Below, one piece after another: positions 1 through 13,800 of a DNA stretch of 64,000 nt. Within the stretch, counting starts at the first letter, position 1. Each line of letters starts with the position of its first letter. The notes beneath the pieces are model-generated. The model was given only the letters and a program-made list of their open reading frames with translations, did not search any database and was not told the origin of the DNA. The position numbers and the translations under genes are program-made. Origin of the DNA: Phoronis australis. Lineage: Eukaryota; Phoronida; Phoronidae. The DNA is taken from positions 164,399 through 228,398 of the forward strand of contig NMRA01000296.1 in the NCBI GenBank assembly GCA_002633005.1, read 5' to 3'.

Positions 1-178
1 CTCCTCTTGCCCCCTCCCTCCCTTCATCCCTTTCATCGTCTGTCTTTCTTTGTATTTCTGGTGATTTCCCATCTCTGCTCTAAGTGAATCTAGATTTCAT
101 TGCTGACATTTTTAGATAAAAACAGCTCAGTATGAAAGTTTAATTTAAAAAAGATTTGAACAATTGGTTATTTTTCAG

Positions 179-3014
179 GAGGAACATCTGGAGTTTTTGA
201 TGTTGAAGAGCTTGAAACTCTCCTTCGCTCAGAGAATGGCCAGGACATCTGCATCATTGATGTTCCTAAGGAACATCGATATGTAGATCACATGGTCATT
301 GTCAGTGCCAAATCACCCAGACATTTGAGAGCAATGGCTGAATATGTTAAACTTATGGTAAGCAAGAGAATTGATACATGCAAAAGAGTGTATTTAAACC
401 GGCCAAGTCATTTAGTACACAGTGTGTAAACCAAAAAATCTGTATTTTGCATGTGAAATCTTGATTTCAAATATTTTTAAGAAATTTTAAATTTCGATCA
501 AAAGATGATGATGTGCTCATGACTGTTTTCGTCTTTACCAGATTTTTCTTCCCAAAACTTTGATGACTGCTTGAATCTGGCATTTATAATTTTCAGCTGA
601 TTCTTTCAAAGAGAAATGAATGCTCTAATTCTGTAACATTTTATAAACCTTGTGTAATATAACATTTTATGCCTTAAAAGATGCAATATGGCTGACAAGT
701 GAAATTTTTATCATTATTTTTTCATACAAAGTTAAGTAGCACCTAATAAATGTCTTTACCATTTTGAAATATCTATACCATTGGTACCATCTGACAAGAT
801 GATGCACAACAACATTACTAGAAGTCTTTGAAAAACGAAAAAAAAACAAATTATTTTTGACCAAAATTGGCGAGGTTTTATCATAAATCTGTAACAGTTG
901 GCAGTCCTGTGAATGTAATACATTTATGAAGCTTTGGGTGTTCATAAAGTTGTGTAGTATTTGCCGTAGACTGCATTTTTGTGCAATTTGACAAGCTAAA
1001 CAAGACACAAATAGAGTTTATAAATGCGTCACCTTGAATGTTTTTAAAACCGTAAAGAAATAAAATTAAAAGTCAGAATTAAAACCACCTTGTTCATTAC
1101 TTGCTCATGTTTATTCATAAAAGCACTTCCAGATTCACCTTATATTTCCAATGTACAAGACTCTACATCTATTTGCACAGACACCAAGAAATTTAAATAG
1201 GGTCCAAAAATTCTAGAGGATTGGTTCACTTGATACCGTTGTTTGAAAATGTAGGGTTAACAGTGCTAGTAACTCTTGAAACCAATGTTAACTTTTGTTG
1301 TCTTAATATGCAGTGCAACCTCAGATTGTGTTTCATGAACTGGAAAAAATCTCAAGTCACCGCAAAGTCGCCAATGCAAGTATCAAAGTCGGACAATAAT
1401 TCTCTCTATAATTCGTTTCAAATTTCGTGTTGACTTCCAAATTTTAAATTACTAACAATTTTCCTAGATTCATTACCTTTCCTTCACAATTCTTCTGTTT
1501 ATTTCGTGAAATCAGCGTTTTTAAGTTACAACAGGGAGTAAACAGACGGAAGTCGGAATTGTTCAGCAAAAATCGGGCACGTTTCGACTGTACGCACTTT
1601 TTTTACTCAACGATATTGATGCCAGACCAGCAACCTCAGATTTCATTTGGCGACATTGGATTTCATGTGGTGACCTGGGATTTTTGCCAAGTCGCAAAAT
1701 GTGACTTGGCGTTAAGCTAAGCATAGAGCGCTGATATGAAACATGACATGATACACTGAATATTAGATAACTACTGAAGACTTGTATATCGTGTGTATTA
1801 TCATAGACTTCATGTTAGGTTTTACTCTACTAGAGTAAAAAATGAAGCAGCTTTGTTACTGACCCAAATTCTCTGTAATTATTGACTAACTTATTTCTGT
1901 AGTACAAGAAAAAGAAACACCAAAGGGACAGGTTTGTTAACATTGAAGGAATCGATAGTAAGACTTGGATGGCCATGGACTTGGGTAAGAAACTTTTGTG
2001 CAAACTATTACAATACATCAAAATAACATGATACTGCTACTGAAATTGACAGGTTGTATTTTACTGATAACTTCTTGCCAAATGATTGGTCATAACTGCC
2101 TTCAAAGTCCGGTATAATCTGTTCAATGATATGCCAACAATAGTTACACGGTCCTTCTAAAAGGAGATGTGTTGCTTGGCACGTGTTAATCAGTCTGTCA
2201 GTCTGTAGAAATTGTCGTAACCTTCACAAAATCTTGGATCAATAATCAGAGAATGCCTGGACCTGTTTTTCTGAAACTTTTAAAGAAGTTTGATCCTGAC
2301 CTTTGACTGACACTGACCTCAATGATTTTGAGTTTATCTAGTCACACTGTCCCTCACCATGATACGTGTCTGATTCAGTAGTTTGTCTAGGCCAGCAGCT
2401 ACTCTCGCAGACCTGACTTCTAGATGACCCCTTTTGATTTTGAGTTCGACAGGTCAAAGGACAAAGTGTGCATTTCCCCACTTTTCCATTTCAAGATTTT
2501 TGTCAATAGGGCTTAAGTGTGTGGCAGTGATCACTTGTGTGTTATAATGTATTGTTATTCACACAAACTTGTAATTAGCAACACGGTATGAAAGTGACTG
2601 AATATTATTTGTGAAATAATGAAGTATGTTGAATGATCGTAGATCAGTATCCACACTGTTGTGACTCTGACTACTGGTGCCCTCTGTCCAAGTGTTTATT
2701 TTCAAATTCTTCTCATTTCAGGCAACATCGCTCTTCACATTTTTATGCCAGAGACTCGAGAATTCTATGACTTGGAAACGTTGTGGATATACGGACCCGA
2801 GTTTGATGAAAAGTCTCGTGAGGTAGCCGATCCGTATTTGCCGTATCCTGAAGCAGACTTTACAATTCTCAGTCATCAACCCGAATACTATGTACCTGAG
2901 CAGGTGGATTGTGTAGATGAGCATCAGACGTCATTTGAAAGCCAAGTGTATCATGCTCCATCACAAGAAGAAAGTCTCAGACCACCAACCCCTCTCCCGG
3001 ACCCACTCGAGTGA
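179..3014 (+). CDS. MALSU1: MALSU1 (mitochondrial ribosome assembly/silencing factor, RsfS family), 3' part
   Basis: Three coding exons can be read: 179-357, 1903-1984 and 2722-3014 (stop TGA at 3012-3014), with GT-AG introns and matching phases (starts with two bases of a split codon, then 0, then 1). Together they encode about 183 residues containing nearly the whole RsfS domain. Landmarks are DICIIDVP, VDHMVIVSAKSPRHLRAMAE, the segment VNIEGIDSKTWMAMDLG, then ALHIFMPETREFYDLETLW, the family's most conserved stretch. Family knowledge: MALSU1/RsfS binds the large ribosomal subunit protein uL14 in the mitochondrion, helping late assembly and blocking premature subunit joining. The N-terminal exon or exons with the mitochondrial targeting peptide lie before base 1. 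The C-terminal tail, about 60 residues after ETLW, is acidic and Pro-rich. The assignment to the family is firm; the start is not visible. Confidence 0.95.
358..1902 (+). other. MALSU1 intron
   Basis: This is the intron between the first two visible MALSU1 exons (donor GTAAGC at 358, acceptor TTTCTGTAG ending at 1902). It holds only AT-rich sequence, and no additional exon or repeat was recognised. The next MALSU1 intron (1985-2721) is equally featureless. Confidence 0.8.
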
Positions 3015-3078
3015 AATCAACAACCTTTTTCACTGTATTACAAAAAAATTAAGATTGTTTCCTTTGAATTCTCAGGGG

Positions 3079-3126
3079 AATAAATATAACACTATACAAC
3101 TTATCAGTATTTTCTACAATAATAAA
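3079..3126 (+). promoter_or_regulatory. Candidate poly(A) signals of MALSU1
   Basis: Two AATAAA hexamers lie at 3079-3084 and 3121-3126, 65 and 107 bases after the MALSU1 stop codon. No strongly GT-rich downstream element was seen after either, so which one is used is open. Confidence 0.5.
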
Positions 3127-4790
3127 TAGTTTAAAAAGGCTCCCAGTTAAGTCCTCTTCATATTTACATGGCATTGCATCACATTCAACTTGACATTACC
3201 TGTGCTGAGTTACATAACTAAGACAAAATTCAAGCACTTTGAAATCTTCTGCAATGTGCATTTTGTTTCGAGTTTACTTGCCAGTGAAAGGGAGCTTTTT
3301 AGAAGGTTTTGTAAGTTTCAATGATCACTTTGAGAGACTTGCTTAACCTTATCTTAGCAGCCTCCCACTGAATCAACATTGTTCATTAGTGTGATAAAAA
3401 TGCATTCCATCAAAAAATAACTCAAGACAAGACCAGTCAGCCATTAATCTCTCTATAGAAGGAGCTACACAATGCTGAGAGAAATATTACAGTGTGATTT
3501 TTCAGAAGTTTTCGATTTATAATTTGTTCATCATCTATTTTCCTATTAACTTAGGACCTTTTGCACGTGTACAACCCAGGTATACGATGATTATGAAAAC
3601 ATCGTCTTTGGTAATCTGTTTAAGAATTGTACTGCTCGGGCGGTAGCAAGTATCATTAAAGGCAGCTGTACAGTACTGAGAAACAAATTATTAATTAAGA
3701 GGAAAGGTTATTTTTGCTAAGAAATTAGGCAACACGAAATTCCACTTTTCTCTCACATTGTATCAAACTGAAGAATTTTTTCTGTTTAGTATATAAGAAA
3801 GTGTACGTGCTGTTGTGGTGATCATTGTTTTATTCTCCAATTTTGTATTTGTTGGAACAAATAATTGAAAATCTGTGGATAACACTTCCAACTTTTCACT
3901 ATTGCACAAGGAGAGCTTGAAGGAAGTATTTCCGGAGTGTTAAACTGATTCAAACAAAATGTTAATTTGAATTAAATTTTGTAGAATGACTTTTTGGGTT
4001 ACTAAATTACCCTCTTTGACACTGCTAACAACTACTTCACAGTTCACAATTCAATAAATCATCACTAATAACCATCTTTTAGAGAGGAAATGTCAAGATA
4101 TTAAACGAAACGACTCATAATTTAAGAAGAACCATATTGGTATACTAAAACGCTTTATTTAAAATATATTGTGTATAATATACAATAGTAACGTGGCACT
4201 ATAAAACCTTGGTAAATTAAGAACATGACATATGATATTTTGTGTAATAAACATGCTATTAAAATAACTTGAATCGTCTTTTCGAACAAGATATGTTGTT
4301 TTGCAGGCAAGCCTGTATTAAGCCATAAATGCATATATGAACTAGATATTAAAAGTTTTTAACTGATTAAAAGTTCAAAAATAAACATTCACTCATTAAC
4401 CCGAGAATATCTTCATTCACTAGCTGCAGGGGAACCTGGTCCAAATGACCAACTGGAACTAATCTAGGGTTGTTTTTTCAAAGAACACCAAGAGAATCAA
4501 AATTGCCAGAAACACACCATACAGACCTGGCCATGGTCAGTCCTACGACATTCATTTTGACTACTCAGCAGCACACCATTGTCAAAACGGGGTTTTGAGT
4601 ATTCACGCGTACATGTACCGCACGTCATCTTTAATTAAACATTACCCATTTCTTTAAAATACAATAACACCAGTTTAAACACAACATTTAAGACCACAGT
4701 ACAGTTTCTGTGTTAACAATTGAGGCACATTCTAATGACTAGAAAATCTTGAAATGGAAGCTCACTAAATCTAAACTTCACACGAAATAG
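3127..4790. other. Convergent intergenic region, nothing recognised
   Basis: AT-rich sequence between MALSU1 and the 3' side of the PLAC8-family gene. No open frame resembling a protein family was seen. The PLAC8 gene's 3'UTR end cannot be placed; several minus-strand AATAAA motifs (plus-strand TTTATT) occur between 4.1 and 7.3 kb. Confidence 0.6.
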
Positions 4791-4968
4791 GCCCCTGGGT
4801 CTGTTTCATGAAAAATGATGACAGAAATTTGGTCTTACAATTCCACTTCACAATTGCTGAATGAAGTTTTGGCAGAGTAATTATAAGCGCATCAGTGTAA
4901 ACACAATTAATAGAAATTATCTCAATGACTTACAGGTATGTGTATATTCTCACAGACTGCACTTTCCC
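4791..4968. mobile_element. Copy A of a dispersed short repeat (GTTTCATGAAAA ends)
   Basis: It starts GGTCTGTTTCATGAAAAATG and contains a block reading TTCCACTTCACAATTGCTGA and another reading GTGTATATTCTCACAGACTG. The same blocks in the same order occur at 53671-53856 and 59984-60201. With no coding capacity and three copies in one window, this is probably a non-autonomous DNA element. Confidence 0.6.
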
Positions 4969-5086
4969 CGGATGAGATTTTACTATTTTAGATAATAAGC
5001 TGTGTGGAGCAGAAGACCATATTCCTGACTTAAGAATTGAGTCACTTGAAACAGATCCCTTACTGCAAGTTTATGGTGGGAGAATT

Positions 5087-5534
5087 TACATATTTCATTG
5101 AAGGCACGACTTTGATCTGTTTTTACGAGTTTAATTTCAGTTCTTTCAAACTCTCCAAATAGAGATCTTGTCTTAACATCACAACAGTGCAATAAAAATC
5201 CAATTGACATTATATGCACAGCAACGCGTGTATATTTATAATATGTGTGTGTTTTTATTGTCATAGTTGCGCATGCCAACTTCACGACTTTTTATATTGC
5301 ATTTTTCATTTCTGATGTGCGTTTCACTGTGAACTAGTTCTAAATAGAAGCTTGAAGACGAGATATGTGTCTCGAAATATCGCTTTGTAAATTATGTTAC
5401 CTACTGATGTCGATTGGATTTTTATTGCACTGTTGTGATGTAAAGACAAGTTCTCTATTTAGAGGGTTTGAAAGAACTGAAATTAAACTCAGAAAAAAAA
5501 AACAGATCAAAGTCGTGTCTTCAATGAAATATGT
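5087..5534. repeat. Inverted duplication, arms of about 125 bp
   Basis: The left arm 5087-5210 is the reverse complement of the right arm 5407-5534, with scattered mismatches and an extra A run in the right arm. The spacer is about 196 bp. Both arms include the 20-mer GCAATAAAAATCCAATTGAC or its close variant. Open frames seen in each arm are the same sequence read from both sides and are not genes. Confidence 0.75.
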
Positions 5535-7054
5535 ATACGAGAAAGATTACTGCCTAATTATAGTGGTTGGAGAATATATCACATGTTGCATAGCATAACT
5601 TGGCCTGAAACATTTTGCTTCAATTTCAAGAACTCATAACATAACATGGAGTGTATCACTGCACTTCAGCTTGCCACATCATCACCTACGGTGCTGCTGC
5701 TGCTTTTCAAATAATTTATTGTTAGTAGTTGGCTTGTTAACATCCTGTGACGTCTCAGATAACTTGTGGGCGTATAAGCTGATTAACTGCATCATATGCG
5801 AGATTAAACTTTGGCGTGATCGGATGGTGTGTGCCACGAGATTATTTTGCACCAACAATCTGCTCATCTATGAATAAATTCAATGCAATTAGAGGCTATC
5901 CCATACTGGGATGTGTAGGCCATTGGTTTCTAGTTTGACAAATCCGAAGAAAGACCAAAGACAAATTTCGAGTTTTAACTAATGGCTATAAAACATCCTT
6001 CAATGGTTGGAGAAGCAAGATCTTACTTGGAGGCGGACGCCACACAGTTAAGTGTACGCATGATTTACTTTCTCCTCACAAAAGTGAAATCTTAAAACCT
6101 TAAGTGCACTAAATTAAGATTTGAAAAAATCCCCACAAGTGTCTCTTTCAGGAAAATTCTGCATGTCTGACACACGTGCACGAGCTAAATGTGGACAAGA
6201 TATCAAATGAATATAGTTTTCATATTTCATTGTAAAAATAATCATAAAAATATTCTAAATTGGTTACGTGTCAAGAAAACCGTCATCAGATTTTCCTTAA
6301 AACCGCCAAAATGTTGACAACACACCTTTAAAGTCTATTGCTGAATAAGAACAGCACGTTTCCCAAACATCCCAACCACCTTTTTTCTGAAAGGCCCTTT
6401 CGGGGTCTTTTTAGATGCAGTCACTTCGATAAAATCAACATTTTCAAAAAAGACTCCTGGTGGGTGATTGAAAAGAGGTTACGAGTTTCGTGAAATTTCG
6501 CACTGGTGCCTGACAACTGATGAAAAACCTGTCCTGCTTCGCAAAAAATACTAACCAAACATCTGATACGTAGTTTTCCAGAAACGCTATTAGTAACCAG
6601 CAGACGCATCATGACCACATCTCATAAACTCATCCATACACAAGCTCCCCCCCCCCCATCAATATAAATTTTCAATGACATACGTTGTTCTACAGGTTTA
6701 GATAACTATTCATATTTTAACAGCCCTAGTGTCAAAAGACACCTTCATCTGTCTGTTGCACATTATCACAACAGCCACTTTTACTGTCTCATACATCCTG
6801 TACAGAACATGGAGGTCCTGTTCACATGATAGACCACTACTAGTAAAAAAGTTGACCATAATTCTTCTCATTGAAAAACAGAAATTTTGAAAAGAAATTT
6901 TTCTGCTAGTTTTTGAACAACTTGATCTTATTTTTCATCTAATTTTCTTCTGAGTTCTCATCATAACTTTTGCAAAGGCAAACAAATTTTGATGAAAATC
7001 GTCAACTTTTTTGAAAACTAACTGCACAGTAGAAAAATGCATTCAATGCTGACC

Positions 7055-7303
7055 TGGGTCCTGTTCCAAGAAACTGACTTAAGTTCATTTTTTACTTAAG
7101 TCTGAGATTTGTCTTAACTTCCAAACTTTGAAACTTACACATTTGAAAAGCAAGTTAAAATTAAGACAAACTGTAGGTCATACACTTAAGTTAAACTTAG
7201 GATCTCTTTCTTGAATTGGTTTTGAGATAAATCTAACTTTTATTTTAAAATTTACTAAAATTCAAGATTTGTCTTAACTAAGTCAGTTTTGTTGGAACGG
7301 GCC
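7055..7303. mobile_element. MITE-like element with terminal inverted repeats
   Basis: The left end (7055-7084, GGGTCCTGTTCCAAGAAACT...) is inverted-complementary to the right end (7275-7303, whose complement begins GGGCCCGTTCCAACAAAACT). The interior is AT-rich with repeated CTTAAGTT and TTGTCTTAACT words. The length is about 250 bp with no coding potential. The ends resemble those of the family at 4791, 53671 and 59984, so it may be a relative. Confidence 0.6.
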
Positions 7304-7825
7304 CTTGGTTTTTGAAATTTTGGGCACTGTCAACAAGTAACAAACAATACAACCGCACACATATACTGACATTTGTTCAGCGTGTTAAATTTTGTGGTGT
7401 CAGAAATACAATTTGATGAAGAACAGTCTATTTCTCTGATGCAGCATTTGGAGGTCAATACCAAAAAACATCAATAGACGGTATTGCAGTATTTTGGGAA
7501 GATGCTGTTAATCACCATAACTGTATCTGTTCACTTTGTAAGTTTTGACGGGTCAACCGGCTAAGGCATCTGATTGGTTCTTCATAACGACTAGCGGCTT
7601 ACAGACCAATCAAATACTTTAGGCGCTTGACCTGGCAGAACAGGCGAAGTCAATCCAGTGTAGCAATTCCCTCATACAAAGTAAGGGCAGCATGATGTTC
7701 AGTGCAGAGTCTGAAAGAGCCCGTAAATTCCTTATCTGCTTGCAAAGCTATCACAAACACACAACACTCCTCCCCACATGAGATAAATCATGTCCACTAC
7801 GTCTGCTGCTGAAGTGAGTAACATG

Positions 7826-10800
7826 TCACACAAAATTCGACTGTCTTGACACAGACTGTTGAGTTTCCCTATAGTCCAGCTCTCGTTTCAGTTGACATAG
7901 TACACACGGGCAGCACCAGAGGGAAGCACAAAAGTCGCCGACGATTGAACCCTGTAGATGAGGGAATAATACATTAAACGCTGACGTAATAAAGAAAAAT
8001 TACAATATAATACTCAAAAACAATGTCTGAATGATAACTATATTGGAATGTGTTTATATCCAGTAGTTACATAATATTCTATCCTGTTGTTGTTTATGGT
8101 TTACTGGTTCCTGTTTTGTAGTAGTCAGTACTGTATTAGTCATATATTCCTAGAACCTATTGACTTCCTGTACATTTCTGTATATATTCTATTATTTGTT
8201 GATATCAATACACTTTTAGTTCGACAGCCAACTGGGCACAATCTTTGTTTTACTCATGACTTTTCATGAATTCCGATAACATGTTGTTATTTCGATATCT
8301 TAGCCTCACTTTCACAGCTACTACAGCTTGTGAAGTAGAGAGTAATCAGTGATACTGCCAGCAACTGAACATTATATTCTGATATTGATACTACATCACT
8401 GTTATTCAGACATTGATATTACCTTGATGTTTTTCTAATATCAAAAACGTGCTTCCTCACAGCTACTACAGTATGTGAAGCACAGAGTAATCAGTGACAC
8501 TGGTATTGCAATGTTATTCTGACAGTGATATTACCTTAATGTTATTCTGATATCTAGCTTTCATCCTCAGCGCCATAACGGACAGTGGGACACAGAGAGG
8601 CATGCAACAGCCCTCTTCCATTCTATTGGACAACCAGCAGACAAAGCATGGAAGACAGCAGCAGATGCCAAAACCTAGAAAATGACACAGTGGGTGACTC
8701 GATATTCATTAAGTCACGCTAAAAAACAAAGGGCCCCTTTTTAATATAATTGAGACCAGTAAAGCATTCACCAGGACTGGGGTGTTTGTGAGATAAAGGT
8801 ATAAAATGCATGGCTGTATGTCTAAAAGATGGATTATTGTTTATTGTTGTTGGCAATAGTGACTTAGAGTGAGCTGGTGAAAGCAAGTGAAAGTAAATGT
8901 CCTGTGCCAGTTGGTGAATGACAAACTATTGTGTTAATGTTGGACTTACGTGAAGCAATTTTGTGACTAGTGTAATGTAGTCTAAAAGTGAACATCCTAC
9001 ATACAATTCTTTGGCGTTGTTTTCATAGCTCAAAGACTACTTTCAATTTATCTATTAGTAACTTCAAGATGGGCTCAAATGACAAACGAAGCACATGTAT
9101 TTCTATCACATACAAACACTTTGAAACATTAGATTTCTGTGAATCTTATAAATATCTGCCTATACAAGAGTGATTATTTGACACGATGACAGCAAAGCAT
9201 TCATAAAAACACAGTGTAATACTCTTGACTTAGGTCTCCATCTAAGTCACTGGCAAACTGCAGGTGGCGCAAGTCATTGTCCAACAAATGCACTATCACC
9301 AGCTAGTAGAAAGCTTTTCTCATCTATGAAAAAATCTCACCCATTTTGCACAAAAATTATAGCGAAAATTGACATTTTCGTTTATTTGCAACTTCTCACT
9401 GTGTTGTGAGTGTCCACAATATTTAAAAATATCGTCAAGTGGTAGCTATGGAACAGAATCTTAATATGTTGAAATATTTTTGGTGCTACTTACCTTGTAC
9501 TAAAAACTGGGAGGAAAAAATTTCACTTGTTCGCCATATTGTGTCCTAAATTGATGAGAGTTTACTGCATTTTACAGTGTTCTCCATGACTTGTTTTGAC
9601 TCGTCACTGCTTCCAGTTTGAATTTTACCGTGTTGAGTTTGGCTTTCTTGCATCGAGTTTTGCATTATATTGGATGATTTGTGATTTCGTAAACAAATTA
9701 AGACATTTTGGCACTTAGGGTGCAAATTCAATCCATTGATTCCAATACTGTACATATCAACTTCCCACAGTGTGCACATGGACTCTCAGAAACGTACATG
9801 AACTTCGTAATTCCTGTGAAGTTTGAATTTTCTGTTGTGGAGAACACTGTTATTTTATGCTGGCGTACGAGCGCCATGCTAATGATCACGTACTTGGAAA
9901 AGGTGTAAAATGTTACGACCTGTTATTGACTAAACATAAGATTGAAATGAACAAAAAGACAAACATAGACAAAGCAAAAATGATAAAAAACATAACATTC
10001 CAAGAATTGCTCTCTTAGTCAGCAGGGAACGGCAAAATACTGGGGGAGGAAAAACAGCATTTCACCTAACACTGCTGACATCTATAGTCATCTTTGTTAT
10101 CCACTTCAATGTTATCAATTTGGAAGCATCAACCCGCTAACACCATTTCACTGGGATATGTTGTTTGTAAGTCATTTGACAACACCTACTCATGTGGCAA
10201 ACATATGATTGAGGACATGTAAGACCTTACTGACAAGTCAGTAGAGTTAGGCAAATATCTGCAAAACTACAGAATTTTTACTCAGTAAAAGTATACATTT
10301 TCTGACAGTAGAAATTATGTAAAATTTAACTGTTGACTTCACACCAATCTGCCATTAATAACCTCATGTCACCATACTTTTTAGTAAAATTTAGCAAAAA
10401 AGAAAGATACTGTCATAGCAAAACAATAGGATCAACTACACTGACCAAATTTCATATGATATAAATGTTCAAAATAAAACTATAGTTTTCTAAATTACAA
10501 CAGAGCATTTTAAAAGCAATTCCTCACAACACGTTGGATACCGGTGCATAAAGCATAACTGAAAGATTCATGTGAATCCATTAAGGCATGTCTGAGATAT
10601 GACGAATTTACGAAATTAGTCAAAATTGAACATTTTTCTATGGTCCTACATATCCTTAAATGCACAAAATAACTTTACATTAATAATTCTTCGACTCACA
10701 TGTGTTGGTACCATCGCAACACTGACAGAGTGCCGAGTTCCAGTCTTGCTGCGGCTCACTGGTCGTCGTGGTAATGCTCTGAGGTTTTGGTTGCTGGATG

Positions 10801-13800
10801 ACTACTTGAGCTCCTTGAGTGGGAAACTGGTTATTCTGGAAAAGTAAGAGAGTTCAGGCCATTATTAGGTGGAATCGACTATGGATTTGCACCAGAGGAA
10901 AAACTGTTCTTCAATTGTAAGAGTAGAAAAGTAAAGACAAGACAAATCGCATGTCAAAATGCCCAAAAAAGAACAAGACAGAAACTGTCTTACCATGGAG
11001 ATTGTGGGCTCAAACCTAGCTGGCAAACTGATTACTATCATTTATCTAGATGATACAAATGTCTTCTTATTACACTGCAGCAGGTGGTGACCCAGAAGAA
11101 AAAATAACTCCAAACCGGTTGATAAGACTGAAACCGGATGTCATAATAAGACTTTTATTAAAACCCTTGAAGTTGTATCTAGATACCAGGAATGTAAAAG
11201 TACTTTTTCTCAACATCATAATATGTTATTTTTTATTTGGACTTTCAAAAATTAAAACCATGAAGGGACGAAAGCCTTCCACAGCGCAAGTTCCTTCTGA
11301 ATGTGGCGAGATCAGCCAAGAGCACGCAAAATCACAAGAGTGAAAGGATAGTGTTTCAGATGCAACGAACTACAAACGTTGTTATAAACTATATTTCTTC
11401 ACGAGGAGCCATAATTGGGCTCTCGTGCTTTTGCTCAGGTGTTTAGTGCAATGGGCCCAACCATGAGGCCTGCGCACATCTGATGCATCGCTAATGACAT
11501 CAGACCACCTGCACCGTTTTTTTTTTTCTTTATAAAGTGTATCCTATTAGCTTGCATGCCGGGTTTCATTTTAAGCCATCAGTACGGAATACAGATCCAT
11601 TTCAGGTAAAGACAAACTTCAGTCATAACAAAAAACCAACGTCCAGGAGGTTCTTTGCAAATCTATTCGATTCTTCTCACGTAAAAAAATTCTTCACTTG
11701 TTTAGCATACAATATGGCCGAAAGTGAAATTTCCTTTTGTCAAATTCCTCAACAAAATAAAAGAAAATTCAACCAGTTGTTAGCTTGTTTGCACTGAGTA
11801 GATGTCATAAAACAACATTTGGTTAAACCGCAAACATTTTAAGTCTGTTCTGCACGCCATCTATTGGCCACATCAGATTTGACAAAGTTTCCATTACTTC
11901 CAGCAAGGTTATCAGCTTTTAAAAATTGAAAAATGATAACTATTTTAAATTTGTGCAAAATAACTGAAGAATTACCGTACCCAGTCACTTGCAAAATGTT
12001 TGTGTAAAAATAAACTCTGATAAGAAACTTTTAAATATTAACTAATCTTGTATAGTTGTGTTCAATAAGCACAGACTTCCTCTCAAAAGTGAGTCGCGAG
12101 TATCCCCTGTCTTACAGAACGCATCTCTGGACTAAGGCATCTATCTGATTTAAATACATGTAGGTCACACTTTATGTAAATTGTTTGAAGTATTGAGTCG
12201 TCAGCATTCAGACATGCAAACTGAATTCGGCACTTAAATAAAACATGAATTATAACAACGGCACTATCAATGGATAACAGTTTCTGATATAGTGTACTAG
12301 GTCTTGAAATCTTGTTTAAGTTCTGCTTCAGAAGACCTGCCTAATTAAAATATTTAACACATAGGTACAAAGAACAGACCAATCAACTATACACCATTCA
12401 GTAACAGCCAGAATTATAACTGCCCACATTTCAGTTTGATGCCTGTTATTTAGTGGTGAAAATTGGTTCTCAAAATGCGGGCAGATGATATCGGACTATT
12501 ACTCACCATCCACCAACTAAGACAATGCACGAAATGAAAAAACAGACATTTTATGAGGGCGGGCACATGAAAAATGAATTCAGCACAGCAACAATACAGC
12601 ATTTCACATTTATAAAACAATATTATCTTTAAATTTTCCCAACTTCTCTCAGTAAAATAACTAGTGCAAAGACCTTGAAGTTTCAAATATTAAATTAAAC
12701 TGAATGCCCAGCCGGTGTAACCTTAGGCTAAGAATCAAGAATAAAATTACAGCTATTCAGTTTGCACAGTATCTTTTTAAAAGAAAAATGTTTAAATTTA
12801 TTTTTGCTCTTAACCTCCAATTTCACCCACCACAAGATTAAGTTCTATTAAGTTCAGTTTGGGGCTACAAAACTTGATTAAGTCTACGACACCTGAGTAA
12901 AGGTGAAATTTAAGTGTGTTTTAACAGCCAAGCAGAGAAATAAACTAAACCAAACACCAACCCTATCCCATGTCCTATAGTGTTTACCTTAGTTATCTAA
13001 AAATACAACTTTAATCACAAGCTGATTAGGTGACAAACCTCAGACACCATTTCAAAGTTACTGAAAAATTCAGGATACAAACATGACACCTTTCACTTAG
13101 TTGAAACATTTGAGTCGTTCAAAAACAGTACGACTGGAAGAAACAATCGATACAGCGCTGATTTCTAGACAGAAATGAATGAAGTCGTGTTACTTTGCCA
13201 GGTATGACCAGTGATATGCCATTTATTGACCATTCATAGAATTTTGACGTCATTGTTTGCAGATGGCTGTAAATATTATGTTTTACTCACTTACCACATG
13301 AGTTAACCAAATAACAATAAAGTTAAAAATCAATGAAAGTCCTTTGTAAAGTGACACTTGGCGAAATCAAATTAGAATTTACAGGTGAGGTAGACCACGA
13401 AACCAAAAACATCAGCAACCAGGACCCCAGTGTCTATTTCACCAACGTACGACTTATGTGACTTAACCCTTAAAAGTGCATTGAGGAATCAGTCAATAAA
13501 TGACAGTCATTGAGTAAGGAAACCTCGAATTACTCAAGAATGGTTAAGTCATAGCGACAGACTAATCACGCATTGCAAATAGCTCATGAATTTCTATACA
13601 AATTTGAAAAGGTTTGGTCAAAGGATCGCAGACCTATATCTCAGCAAACATAATTTGAAACTTGACCGTCACAGACCCACCAGTTGCATCCAATTTCACC
13701 CCAAATAAAGATCCTCGAACTATTGACTAGAGAAATACTGTATGTAAATTTGATGTCAAACAACAAATGCAATCATCTAAGTAGTAAATATTGAATATCT

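Noticed and set aside
4983-5598. Two frames with a shared MSIGFLLHCCDVKT peptide, suggesting a small gene family
   Set aside because: They are the two arms of one inverted repeat read on opposite strands. No start context, splice sites or downstream conservation.
11050-11343. 97-residue plus-strand frame in the PLAC8-family intron
   Set aside because: No recognisable domain, and composition like the surrounding intron. It ends just before a SINE fragment.
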